DNA from: CAZXGD01 sp046350455
GTDB taxonomy: Bacteria > Planctomycetota > Phycisphaerae > Phycisphaerales > SM1A02
Direction: 5' to 3'
NCBI GenBank assembly: GCA_046350455.1
Contig: JAXMAM010000002.1
Location: 62,001-126,000 of the forward strand
Length of the DNA stretch: 64,000 nucleotides
Below the pieces are notes generated by a model. That model had not been told where the DNA came from, did no database searches, and saw nothing but the letters and a program-made list of their open reading frames with translations. Within the stretch, counting starts at the first letter, position 1. Each line of letters starts with the position of its first letter. The position numbers were made by a program, and so were the translations under genes. Below, piece by piece: positions 25,685 to 33,564 of this stretch.

Positions 25685-26353
25685 ATGGCTCCCAGCGCAC
25701 GCCACACCGCCGTTCCCTGCTTGGCCGCCGCGCTGGCTGTGTTTTTCCTGGCAGCTTGCGACAGCCCGCAGGGCGCCCGGCCCTCCACCGTGGCCCAGCA
25801 GCCCACGCCAGCGCTGCAGGACGACCCCCAGCGCACGCCCGAGGACCTGACGGTGGACATCACCATCATGTCGGGTGCTGCCATGCCAGAGTCGCTCAAG
25901 GTGGAGGAGCGCACCAGCCGGTACATCCTCTTCCCAGATGGCGCGCTGCACGCGGAATCTGGCCCATACCTGACGCAGAAGTCCCGCCCCGGCCGCGCGC
26001 GCTGGCTGTACCAGCAGCAGATCGCCCAGGTGTGGGCGCTGTGCAGGCAGATCGGCTTTGCTGATCCATCCAACGCCAACGGTCCTGCCAACCCAGACAT
26101 GATCCGCCAGGCGCGTGGCGAGCGCATCACCATCATCACGCTCCACGCCAACGGGCAGTGGTGGAGCTATGTGCGCCGCGCGCTGCCAGATTCCAAGGGC
26201 GACGAAGCCTCTGCGCGCCTGGTGCGCACGCTGGCTGCGCTGGCATGGGTGCCAGACTTCACGCCCAGCGACCTGCAGCCAGATCGCTACGACTACGGCC
26301 CAGACCCATACGCCATGTATCGCGCTGGCAGACCCGCACAGGTGGCTCCATGA
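25685..26353 (+). CDS. Predicted lipoprotein, unknown function
   Basis: A 222-aa protein with a lipoprotein signal (AALAVFFLAAC, Cys at about residue 25). The mature region has a disordered start (GARPSTVAQQPTPALQ) and one compact domain: TSRYILFPDGALHAESGP, then LYQQQIAQVWALCRQIGFADPS and TIITLHANGQWWSYVRRA. The domain has the same plan as the next gene product (strand, short turn, helix with VWALCRQIG against VRALVDKAG), so the two are probably distant duplicates. The gene lies 37 bp from the divergent pheT start. TAGCAT occurs 15 nt upstream of the ATG. I recognise no family. Confidence 0.7.
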   Translation: MAPSARHTAVPCLAAALAVFFLAACDSPQGARPSTVAQQPTPALQDDPQRTPEDLTVDITIMSGAAMPESLKVEERTSRYILFPDGALHAESGPYLTQKSRPGRARWLYQQQIAQVWALCRQIGFADPSNANGPANPDMIRQARGERITIITLHANGQWWSYVRRALPDSKGDEASARLVRTLAALAWVPDFTPSDLQPDRYDYGPDPYAMYRAGRPAQVAP

Positions 26354-26877
26354 TGAACGTGTTCCGCGCGGCAGCGCTCGCACTGGCCGCCGTCGGAGTG
26401 GCTGCAGTGCTGCTGGCCGCGCCTGCTGGGTGCGCCAGCCGCCCCATGGTGCCGCCCCAGGAGCCGGCGTCACCCACTGACGGCCTGAGCCTGCAGATGT
26501 GGTACGCCATTCCATCGGGCGGGCAGTACCAGATGTTCCGCGTGAAGGAGACGGGCGAGTTCCAGTATGGCGGCGGCATGGTGGCCATGAACCGCAACAC
26601 CGACTGGACTGGCCAGCTGACGTTGGAGGAGGCCAAGCAGGTGCGCGCGCTGGTGGACAAGGCTGGCTGGATGACCGCAGAGGATCCAGCCCGCAAGGAG
26701 GGGGATTCGCCCATCGCAGAGATCGAGCTCTCTGGCGGCGGCTCCTCGCGGCGCTTCCAGATCAACGGCCCAGATCCTGCGGTGGCAGAGCTGGCCACCA
26801 TGCTGCAGAAGGTGGCGGACCAGCGCTTCAACCGGTTCCTGCAGCGCCTGCCAGAAGGCGGCGCGCAGCCACGGTGA
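26350..26877 (+). CDS. Predicted lipoprotein, likely paralogue of the preceding one
   Basis: A 175-aa lipoprotein (VAAVLLAAPAGC) whose ATG overlaps the previous stop, so it is translated with it. The mature domain reads QYQMFRVKETGEFQYGGG, LTLEEAKQVRALVDKAGW, and IAEIELSGGGSSRRFQING, a strand-helix-strand layout like its neighbour. Planctomycetes encode many such small lipoproteins with unknown roles. The Hsp70 gene starts 10 bp downstream. A second in-frame ATG (26353) is equally possible as start. Confidence 0.7.
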   Translation: MMNVFRAAALALAAVGVAAVLLAAPAGCASRPMVPPQEPASPTDGLSLQMWYAIPSGGQYQMFRVKETGEFQYGGGMVAMNRNTDWTGQLTLEEAKQVRALVDKAGWMTAEDPARKEGDSPIAEIELSGGGSSRRFQINGPDPAVAELATMLQKVADQRFNRFLQRLPEGGAQPR

Positions 26878-26886
26878 CGGCCTACC

Positions 26887-28770
26887 ATGGCCCGCGTGTC
26901 GGCTGCTGAGCAACCAGGCCAGGACCCCATCGTGGGCATTGATCTTGGAACCACCCATTCGCTGGTGGCGCTGTGCACTCCGGCTGGCCCCCGCGTGCTG
27001 CCAGACGCAGAGGGCAGGGCGCTCCTTCCCAGCGTGGTGCGGTACAGCGGCCGGGCGGACGGCCCGCCAGAGGCGGTGGGCCACGCAGCCCGTGCGCGGG
27101 CGGTGGAGTTCCCGCAGCTGACGGTAGCCAGCAGCAAGCGCTTCATGGGGCGGGGGCACCAGGAAAGCACGGCTGCAGCAGACTGGCATGGGCCAGCGCT
27201 GGTGCCAGGCCTGCACGGGCTGGCTGCCTTCCGGGTGGGCGAGCGCACGGTCACGCCGCAGGAGGTGGCTGCCGACGTGCTGCGCGCGCTTCGCATCCAG
27301 GCAGAGGCAGCGCTGGGCGTGGCGGTGCGCCGCGCGGTCATCACGGTGCCGGCCTACTTTGACGACGCCCAGCGCCAGGCCACGCGCGACGCAGCCCGGC
27401 TTGCCGGCCTGGATGCGGTGCGCATCCTGAACGAGCCCACCGCGGCAGCGCTGGCCTATGGCATTGGCGCCACAGACCGCCGCCGGAGCCAGCCAGAGAC
27501 CATCGCGGTCTACGACTTTGGCGGAGGCACCTTTGACATCAGCATCCTGCAGCTGGTGCCCGGACAGGGCCAGGAGGGCGAGTTCTTCCAGGTGCTCTCC
27601 ACAGCAGGCGACACCCGCCTGGGTGGCGACGACCTGGACGAACGCATCATCGGCCTGGTGACAGACGAGATCCGCCAGCAGCATGGCGCTGCGCTGGAGT
27701 TCCCGCCTGCTGCCCGGCAGGCGCTGCGGCTCTTTGCAGAGCAGGCCAAGATCGCACTGAGCACCCGTGAGGAGACCACGCTCCAGGTGGACCTGGGCGA
27801 TGGCCGCGCCTACCGCCGCACGCTGACCCGCGCTGAGTTTGAAGCGCTGGCGCGCCCGCTGATTGACCGCACGCTGGCAGCCTGCCGCACTGCCATGGCA
27901 GACGCTGGGCAGCCGGAGATCCACCGCGTGGTGCTGGTGGGCGGCTCCACGCGCATTCCCGCGGTGCGCGCTGCGGTGCGCCAGTTCTTTGGCCAAGAGC
28001 CCTACGCAGCGCTTGACCCAGACCAGGTGGTGGCGCTGGGCGCTGCCGTGCAGGCCAGCGTGCTGCAGGGCGGGCGCCGCGACCTGCTGCTGGTGGACGT
28101 GGTGCCCCTCTCCCTGGGCATCGAGACGCTGGGCGGCGCTGTGGCCAAGCTGGTGGTGAAGAACAGCTCCATCCCCACGCGCGCCACCGAGATGTTCAGC
28201 ACCAGCAAGGATGGCCAGACTGGCGTGCAGATCCACGTGCTGCAGGGGGAGCGCGAGATGGTGGAGCACTGCCGGTCCATCGCCCGCTTTGAGCTGAAGG
28301 GCATCCCGCCCATGCCAGCAGGCATCCCGCAGATCCAGGTGGAGTTCCTGGTGGATGAGAACGGGGTGCTGCAGGTGACGGCGGTGGAGCGCCGCAGCGG
28401 CCGGATGGCCAGCGTGCAGGTGGTGCCCACCTACGGGCTCACTGCCCAGGACGTGGACACCATGGAGGCAGAAAGCTTCCGGCACGCCCGGGAGGACATG
28501 CACATCCACCGGGTGGTGGACCTGGCGGTGAACTCCCGGCTGGATATCAAGTGGATCAGCGAGGCCATGGCCAGAGTCCGCGCTGAGGTGCCAGCAGCCC
28601 TGGTGCAGGAGCTGGAAGGCCGCCTGGAGGCGCTGCAGGGCATGGTGGCAGCGGCCGAGCGCAACCCCGCCACGGTGGACGCAAACGCCTTCCAGCGCGC
28701 CAAAGAGGCGCTCGACCGGGCCAGCGTGCCAGTACACGAGGCCAGCATCGCCCGCAGCCTCCGGGGCTGA
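26887..28770 (+). CDS. hscA: HscA-like Hsp70 chaperone
   Basis: A 627-aa Hsp70. The ATPase domain shows VGIDLGTTHSLVAL, KRFMGRG, AVITVPAYFDDAQRQATRD, LNEPTAAALAYG, VYDFGGGTFDISIL and LVGGSTRIP. The substrate-binding part reads SLGIETLGGAVAKLV, HVLQGEREMVEHCRS, ARFELKGIPPMPAG, and the lid holds FRHAREDMHIHRVV. The motifs RFELKGIPPMPAG and HAREDM match HscA more closely than DnaK, so a role in iron-sulfur cluster transfer from an IscU scaffold is likely. No hscB, iscU or ferredoxin gene is adjacent. It follows the two lipoproteins by 10 bp and may be on their transcript. Confidence 0.82.
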   Translation: MARVSAAEQPGQDPIVGIDLGTTHSLVALCTPAGPRVLPDAEGRALLPSVVRYSGRADGPPEAVGHAARARAVEFPQLTVASSKRFMGRGHQESTAAADWHGPALVPGLHGLAAFRVGERTVTPQEVAADVLRALRIQAEAALGVAVRRAVITVPAYFDDAQRQATRDAARLAGLDAVRILNEPTAAALAYGIGATDRRRSQPETIAVYDFGGGTFDISILQLVPGQGQEGEFFQVLSTAGDTRLGGDDLDERIIGLVTDEIRQQHGAALEFPPAARQALRLFAEQAKIALSTREETTLQVDLGDGRAYRRTLTRAEFEALARPLIDRTLAACRTAMADAGQPEIHRVVLVGGSTRIPAVRAAVRQFFGQEPYAALDPDQVVALGAAVQASVLQGGRRDLLLVDVVPLSLGIETLGGAVAKLVVKNSSIPTRATEMFSTSKDGQTGVQIHVLQGEREMVEHCRSIARFELKGIPPMPAGIPQIQVEFLVDENGVLQVTAVERRSGRMASVQVVPTYGLTAQDVDTMEAESFRHAREDMHIHRVVDLAVNSRLDIKWISEAMARVRAEVPAALVQELEGRLEALQGMVAAAERNPATVDANAFQRAKEALDRASVPVHEASIARSLRG

Positions 28771-28796
28771 CACTGACAGAAGCGGGCGGATTTCAC

Positions 28797-28895
28797 TTGT
28801 AATGAACGGCAGGTTTCCTATCATTTCCGCTTGCGCAGGCATGTCTGCCTGCCACGACGCGGCCGTCGTCCGCGCGCCTCTGGTCCTCACCGCTG
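28797..28895 (+). promoter_or_regulatory. Putative speA promoter and structured leader
   Basis: TTGTAA (28797-28802) and TATCAT (28819-28824) are separated by 16 nt, a fair sigma70-like promoter in the 125-bp gap before speA. Two hairpins follow: GCAGGCA (28835-28841) pairs with TGCCTGC (28846-28852) over a 4-nt loop, and ACGACG pairs with CGTCGT around CGGC immediately after. Adjacent hairpins in a leader of about 65 nt could regulate arginine decarboxylase expression; this is inference. Confidence 0.4.
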
Positions 28896-30893
28896 ATGGC
28901 CGACACCCTCGCTGACGCTTCGGCGTCTTCCTCGTCCTCAACCCGCCACCGCAACTCGCGCGCTGCCACAGAGCCGGGCTGGACGCCTGATGATTCTGCG
29001 TCGCTCTATGCCATCCGCCAGTGGGGCAAGGGTTTCTTCGACGTCAACAGCAAGGGCCACGTGGTGGTGCGCCCCACGCGCAATCCCACCTGCGAGGTGG
29101 ACCTGCACGACGTGGTGGCTGGCATGCGCGAGCGCGGCTTCCGCACTCCAGTGCTGGTGCACTTCAGCGACCTGCTGCAGCGCCGCCTGGAGGACATTGC
29201 AGAGGCGTTCCGCGGCGCCATCGTGGAGCACGGATTCCGCGGCAGCTACCAGGCTGTGTTCCCCATCAAGGTGAACCAGCAGCGCCGCGTGGTAGAGGAA
29301 GTGCGCGACGCTGGCGGGCGCCTGGGCTTTGGCCTTGAGGTGGGCAGCAAGCCAGAGCTGCTGGCCGTCATGGGCATGACCAGCGACCAGCGCGACCGCC
29401 TGATCATCTGCAACGGCTTCAAGGAAGAGCGCTACATCGAGTTCACTGCGCTGGCCGCCAAGCTGGGCCGCCGCATCATTCCGGTCATCGAAAATCTGAC
29501 TGAACTGAAGCTGATTTTGCGCTACTACCAGCTGCACAACGTGCGGCCCACCATTGGCGTGCGCATCAACCTGGCCACGCAGGGCGCTGGCCGCTGGCGG
29601 CATTCCAGCGGTCTAAAGGCCAAGTTTGGCCTCAGCCTGAATGAAGTGCTTGAGGTGCTGGACATCCTGCGCCAGCACGACATGGCAGACTGCCTGCAGC
29701 TCCTCCATTGCCACATGGGCAGCCAGATCCACGACATCCGCCAGGTGAACCAGGGCGTCAACGAGCTGGCGCGCATCTACTCGCAGCTGGCCAAGGCTGG
29801 CGCTGGCATGAAGTACCTGGACATCGGTGGTGGCCTGGGCATTGACTACGACGGCAGCCAGACCAACTTTGAGTTCAGCACCAACTACACGCTGCAGGAA
29901 TACGCCAGCAACGTGGTCTACAAGATCATGACGGTGTGCGACGAGGAGGGCGTGACGCACCCCATCATCGTCAGCGAGAGCGGCCGCGCCATGGTGGCGC
30001 AGCAGAGCGTGCTGATCTTTGACGTGCTGGGCGCCAACCGCCTGGACCGCTTTACTGTGCCAGCCAAGCTGCCGCAGCCAGAGCCGGGCACCGAGCTGCC
30101 GCGCCCGCTCACCGACCTGTACGAGGTCTATCAGGCCATCAGCGAACGCCGGTTGCTGGAGAACTACAACGACCTGCTCGAGGACCGCGACGAGGCGCTC
30201 CGCCTGTTTAGCGTGGGCCTGATGAGCCTGGAGCACCGCGCGCTGGTGGACCGCATTTTCTGGGCTGGCTGCGCCAAGATTCGCGACACGGCGCGCGGCA
30301 TGTCGCGCCCGCCAGAAGAGCTGGGCGACCTTGAGACCGCCCTCAGCGACACCTACTTCTGCAACCTCTCCATCTTCCAGAGCATGCCGGACGTCTGGGC
30401 CATCAACCAGCTGTTCCCCATCATGCCCATCCACCGGTTGGAGGAGCGCCCCACGCGCAAGGCCACCATCGCAGACCTCACCTGCGACAGCGATGGCAAG
30501 ATTGATCGCTTTGTGGACGACCACGACGTGAAGAAGTGGCTGGAAGTGCACGACTTCAACGATGGCGACGAGTACCTGCTGGGCGCGTTCCTGGTGGGCG
30601 CGTACCAGGAGACCCTGGGCGACCTGCACAACCTGTTCGGCGACACGCACGTGGCGCACATCAAGGTGGACGAGAACGGCGACTGGTGGATTGACGAGGT
30701 CATCGAGGGCGACGCCGTGCGCGACGTGCTCACCTACGTGCACTACGACCTGGGCCGCCTCTTTGGCGAGATGCGCCGCGAGTGCGAGAAGGCAGTGGTG
30801 GCCAAGCAGATGACCGTGGCAGAGTCGCAGGCGCTGCTGAAGCAGTACGAAGCCGGCCTCTCTGGCTACACCTACCTGGAAACAGGCGGCTGA
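28896..30893 (+). CDS. speA: Biosynthetic arginine decarboxylase
   Basis: A 665-aa PLP enzyme of alanine-racemase fold that converts arginine to agmatine, the first step of putrescine and spermidine synthesis. Motifs follow the SpeA family: WGKGFFDVNSKGHVVVRP, VFPIKVNQQRRVVEE with the PLP Lys at about 125, GFGLEVGSKPEL, LIICNGFKEERYIE, LQLLHCHMGSQIHDIRQV, YLDIGGGLGIDYDGS, IIVSESGRAMVAQQSVLIFDV and DSDGKIDRFVDD. The length and the C-terminal domain (VHDFNDGDEYLLGAFLVGAYQE) are complete. The first 25 residues are Ser-rich and may be non-native; a later start is possible. It stands alone after hscA with its own promoter region. Confidence 0.94.
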   Translation: MADTLADASASSSSSTRHRNSRAATEPGWTPDDSASLYAIRQWGKGFFDVNSKGHVVVRPTRNPTCEVDLHDVVAGMRERGFRTPVLVHFSDLLQRRLEDIAEAFRGAIVEHGFRGSYQAVFPIKVNQQRRVVEEVRDAGGRLGFGLEVGSKPELLAVMGMTSDQRDRLIICNGFKEERYIEFTALAAKLGRRIIPVIENLTELKLILRYYQLHNVRPTIGVRINLATQGAGRWRHSSGLKAKFGLSLNEVLEVLDILRQHDMADCLQLLHCHMGSQIHDIRQVNQGVNELARIYSQLAKAGAGMKYLDIGGGLGIDYDGSQTNFEFSTNYTLQEYASNVVYKIMTVCDEEGVTHPIIVSESGRAMVAQQSVLIFDVLGANRLDRFTVPAKLPQPEPGTELPRPLTDLYEVYQAISERRLLENYNDLLEDRDEALRLFSVGLMSLEHRALVDRIFWAGCAKIRDTARGMSRPPEELGDLETALSDTYFCNLSIFQSMPDVWAINQLFPIMPIHRLEERPTRKATIADLTCDSDGKIDRFVDDHDVKKWLEVHDFNDGDEYLLGAFLVGAYQETLGDLHNLFGDTHVAHIKVDENGDWWIDEVIEGDAVRDVLTYVHYDLGRLFGEMRRECEKAVVAKQMTVAESQALLKQYEAGLSGYTYLETGG

Positions 30894-30999
30894 GCAGCAG
30901 GGCGGGCGGATGCCTGTGGCGCGTGCGGCACGGGCGGCGCGTGGCGGCGCAGGCGGCAGACACCTGCACCCAGCGGTGCCGTAGCATCTGCCGCTTCCC

Positions 31000-32088
31000 A
31001 TGGCCTCTGTAGACCTTGCGCAGTTTGTCTCGTTGGATGACTTTGAGCAGCACGCTCGCACGGTGCTGCCCACGGTGGCTGCGGACTACTTCCGGTCTGG
31101 CGCGTGGGGCGAGGTGACGGTGCGCGAGAACCGCACCGCGTGGGACCGCCTGCGCATCCATTACCGCGTGATGGTGGACGTGTCCAAGCGCAGCACGGCC
31201 GCCACCATCCTGGGGCAGCAGGCCAGCATGCCCGTGGTGGTGGCGCCCACAGCGCTGCACGGCATGGCGCATGCAGATGGCGAGCTGGCCACCGTGCGTG
31301 CTGCGGGCGCAGCGGGCGTGCCGTTCACGCTGTCAAGCCTCAGCACCACCTCAGTGGAGGACGTGTGCGCGGCCGCGTGTGGCCCAGTGTGGATGCAGAT
31401 GTACATCGGCAAGGACCGCGGCTTTGTGCGTGCGCTGGCGCAGCGCGCGCAGGCTGCTGGCTGCACCGCGCTGGTGCTGACGGTGGACACCCCGGTCTGG
31501 GGCGTGCGCGAACGCGACCTTCGCAACCACTTCCGCGTGCCAGACCACCTGCGCATCGTCAATCTGGAGCGCCCCGGCGGGCCTACGGGGCATGAAGGCC
31601 GCGGCATCGGCCAGAGCCTGGGTTGGACCATTGACGACACGCTCACCTGGAAGGACTTTGAATGGCTGCGCGACGCCACCAGCCTGCCGGTGCTGGTGAA
31701 GGGCGTCTGCCGGCCAGAAGACGCAGCGCAGGCGGTGGCGCTGGGCGCGCGCGGCGTGATCGTGAGCAACCATGGCGGACGGCAGCTGGACAGCGCGCCA
31801 CCCACCGCAGAGACGCTGGAGCCCGTGGCGCAGGTGGTGGCGGGGCGCGCCGCGGTGCTGGTGGACGGTGGCGTGCGCCGCGGCACCGACGTGCTGAAGG
31901 CGCTGGCGCTGGGTGCCACCGCAGTGGCGGTGGGGCGGCCTGTCCTATGGGGCCTGGCCACTGCAGGTGAAGATGGTGTGAAGCAGGTGCTTGCCATCCT
32001 GAAGCAGGAGCTGGATGTTTCCATGGCGCTGGCTGGCCTGGTGAGCGTGCGCGACGTGCCCCGGCACATGGTGCGGCCAGCACCCTGA
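31000..32088 (+). CDS. FMN-dependent alpha-hydroxy-acid oxidase/dehydrogenase
   Basis: A 362-aa TIM-barrel flavoprotein of the glycolate oxidase/lactate dehydrogenase family. Evidence includes AADYFRSGAWGEVTVREN, PVVVAPTALHGMAH, TLSSLSTTSVEDV, WMQMYIGKDRGF, LTVDTPVWGVRERDLRN, PVLVKGVCRPEDA (Lys234 contacts the flavin) and VIVSNHGGRQLDSAP with the catalytic His258 and Arg261. VDGGVRRGTDVLKALALGATAVAVGRP binds the FMN phosphate. Substrates are 2-hydroxy acids such as glycolate or L-lactate; the sequence does not settle which. TAGCAT lies 12 nt before the ATG, which itself has no ribosome site. The alcohol dehydrogenase gene begins 17 bp downstream. Confidence 0.92.
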   Translation: MASVDLAQFVSLDDFEQHARTVLPTVAADYFRSGAWGEVTVRENRTAWDRLRIHYRVMVDVSKRSTAATILGQQASMPVVVAPTALHGMAHADGELATVRAAGAAGVPFTLSSLSTTSVEDVCAAACGPVWMQMYIGKDRGFVRALAQRAQAAGCTALVLTVDTPVWGVRERDLRNHFRVPDHLRIVNLERPGGPTGHEGRGIGQSLGWTIDDTLTWKDFEWLRDATSLPVLVKGVCRPEDAAQAVALGARGVIVSNHGGRQLDSAPPTAETLEPVAQVVAGRAAVLVDGGVRRGTDVLKALALGATAVAVGRPVLWGLATAGEDGVKQVLAILKQELDVSMALAGLVSVRDVPRHMVRPAP

Positions 32089-32093
32089 GGGCC

Positions 32094-32099
32094 TACGAT
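32094..32099 (+). promoter_or_regulatory. TANNNT box 6 nt before the alcohol dehydrogenase start
   Basis: TACGAT, exactly 6 nt before ATG 32106, in the 17-bp gap after the hydroxyacid oxidase. No ribosome site is visible. Confidence 0.45.
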
Positions 32100-32105
32100 C
32101 CGCGC

Positions 32106-33152
32106 ATGTCCAACGCACGCGCCTACGCAGCCCAGTCCGCCACCCAGCCGCTCGCACCGTGGAGCTTCCAGCGCCGCACGCCTGGCCCCAAGGATGTCTC
32201 CATCCGCATCACGCACTGCGGGGTGTGCCATTCAGACCTTCACATGGCGCGCAACGAATGGGGCTTCAGCGCCTACCCCGTGGTGCCTGGGCATGAGATC
32301 GTGGGCATGGTGACCGCCGTGGGCGCGCAGGTGACCAAGTACAAGGTGGGCGACCGCGCTGCCGTGGGCTGCCTGGTGGACAGCTGCCGCACCTGCCCAG
32401 ACTGCAAGGAAGGGCTGGAGAACTACTGCGCAGCTGGCATGGTGATGACCTACAACAGCCCAGACAAGCACACGGGCGCCATGACCTACGGCGGGTACTC
32501 GGACCACATCGTGGTGGACCAGGACTTTGTGCTGCGCGTGCCAGCCAACCTGGACATGGCCGCTGCAGCGCCGCTTCTGTGCGCGGGCATCACCACGTGG
32601 TCGCCGCTGCGCCACTGGAAGGTGGGCAACGGCAGCAAGGTGGGCATCGTGGGCCTGGGTGGCCTGGGGCACATGGGCGTCAAGCTGGCGCACGCGCTGG
32701 GCGCGCACACGGTGCTCTTCACCACCAGTCCTGGCAAAGTGGCCGATGGCAAGCGCCTGGGCGCCGATGATGTGGTCATCTCCAAGGACGAAGCCGCCAT
32801 GGCCGCGCATGCGCGGTCGTTTGACTTCATTCTGGACACGGTGAGCGCCAGCCACAACCTGGACGCCTTCACCAACCTGCTGAAGCGCGACGGCACCCTG
32901 TGCCTGGTGGGCGCGCCAGAGCATCCGCACCCTTCGCCCAGCGTGATGAACATGCTCTTTGCGCGCCGGCAGATTGCAGGCTCGCTGATCGGCGGCCTGC
33001 CAGAGACGCAGGAGATGCTGGACTTCTGTGGCAAGCACAACATCGTCTCGGACATCGAGACCATTGCCATGAAGGACATCAACACCGCCTATGAGCGCAT
33101 GCTGAAGAGCGATGTGAAGTACCGCTTTGTGATTGACATGGCCACGCTGTAA
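32106..33152 (+). CDS. Zinc-dependent NAD(P) alcohol dehydrogenase (cinnamyl/YahK type)
   Basis: A 348-aa medium-chain dehydrogenase. The catalytic zinc site is visible as CGVCHSDLHMARNEWG and PGHEIVGMV, and the structural zinc site as CRTCPDCKEGLENYC. The Rossmann motif is VGIVGLGGLGHMGVKLAHALG. The signature GYSDHIVVDQDFVLRVP places it with the YahK/cinnamyl alcohol dehydrogenase group, which reduces many aldehydes with NADPH. It probably works independently of the hydroxyacid oxidase although the genes are 17 bp apart: TACGAT lies exactly 6 nt before this ATG, suggesting its own leaderless promoter. The stop is 9 bp from the convergent DUF6614-like gene. Confidence 0.92.
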   Translation: MSNARAYAAQSATQPLAPWSFQRRTPGPKDVSIRITHCGVCHSDLHMARNEWGFSAYPVVPGHEIVGMVTAVGAQVTKYKVGDRAAVGCLVDSCRTCPDCKEGLENYCAAGMVMTYNSPDKHTGAMTYGGYSDHIVVDQDFVLRVPANLDMAAAAPLLCAGITTWSPLRHWKVGNGSKVGIVGLGGLGHMGVKLAHALGAHTVLFTTSPGKVADGKRLGADDVVISKDEAAMAAHARSFDFILDTVSASHNLDAFTNLLKRDGTLCLVGAPEHPHPSPSVMNMLFARRQIAGSLIGGLPETQEMLDFCGKHNIVSDIETIAMKDINTAYERMLKSDVKYRFVIDMATL

Positions 33153-33161
33153 CGCGCCTGC

Positions 33162-33503
33162 TCACCCAGCCCGCTCTGGGTCTGGAAAGCTGCGGTACAG
33201 CGCAGAGGTGAAGTCCTTCACCGCGCTGTACACCGGCATGTGCAGGGCTTCTGTCTGACCGCTGCGCGTGGCCACGTTGCTGAACGCACGGTCCAGCTGC
33301 GCCAGGTCCTTGCACCACACCACGCAGTGGAACTCATGCAGCGTGGGCGGGCTGAACCCAAACTTGCGCCGCGAAAGGCTCCAGCCCTCAATCTGCCCCA
33401 GCCCCTTCAGGTGGTCCAGGTATGCGCGCACCGCCTCAGCAAACTGCAGGTCTGCTGGTGGGCGCGTGTCCTTCAGGTTGAACCACAGGTGATAGAAGTT
33501 CAT
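33162..33503 (-). CDS. DUF6614-like small protein
   Basis: A 113-aa soluble protein: MNFYHLWFNLKDTRPPADL, AYLDHLKGLGQIEGWSLSRR, FGFSPPTLHEFHCVVWC, and a C-terminal VYSAVKDFTSALYRSFPDP. The order of elements resembles the DUF6614 family as I recall it (first strand, then a helix ending in G-IEG, then RRK-GF-PP). These look like dimeric alpha-beta barrel folds; no function is known. ATG 33503 is preferred over an upstream start because the extra residues are Ala/Gly-rich filler. TAGCCT lies exactly 7 nt before this ATG. Confidence 0.7.
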   Translation of the reverse strand: MNFYHLWFNLKDTRPPADLQFAEAVRAYLDHLKGLGQIEGWSLSRRKFGFSPPTLHEFHCVVWCKDLAQLDRAFSNVATRSGQTEALHMPVYSAVKDFTSALYRSFPDPERAG

Positions 33504-33510
33504 GGGGCGC

Positions 33511-33516
33511 AGGCTA
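33511..33516 (-). promoter_or_regulatory. TANNNT box 7 nt before the DUF6614-like start
   Basis: TAGCCT on the minus strand, exactly 7 nt before ATG 33503, within the 61-bp gap after the permuted peptidase stop. Confidence 0.4.
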
Positions 33517-33564
33517 GCGGCAGCGCCCCATTGTTCAGGGGCCCCGCGGCCCGCAGCCCAGCGG

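Noticed and set aside
22846..26064. 1072-aa open frame antisense to the hydrolase, cyclodeaminase and pheT genes
   Set aside because: It spans three well-supported genes on the other strand and is rich in His/Gln/Ala with no motif, as expected for a GC-rich shadow.
26470..28941. 823-aa open frame antisense to hscA
   Set aside because: hscA is unambiguous; this is another bias-driven shadow.
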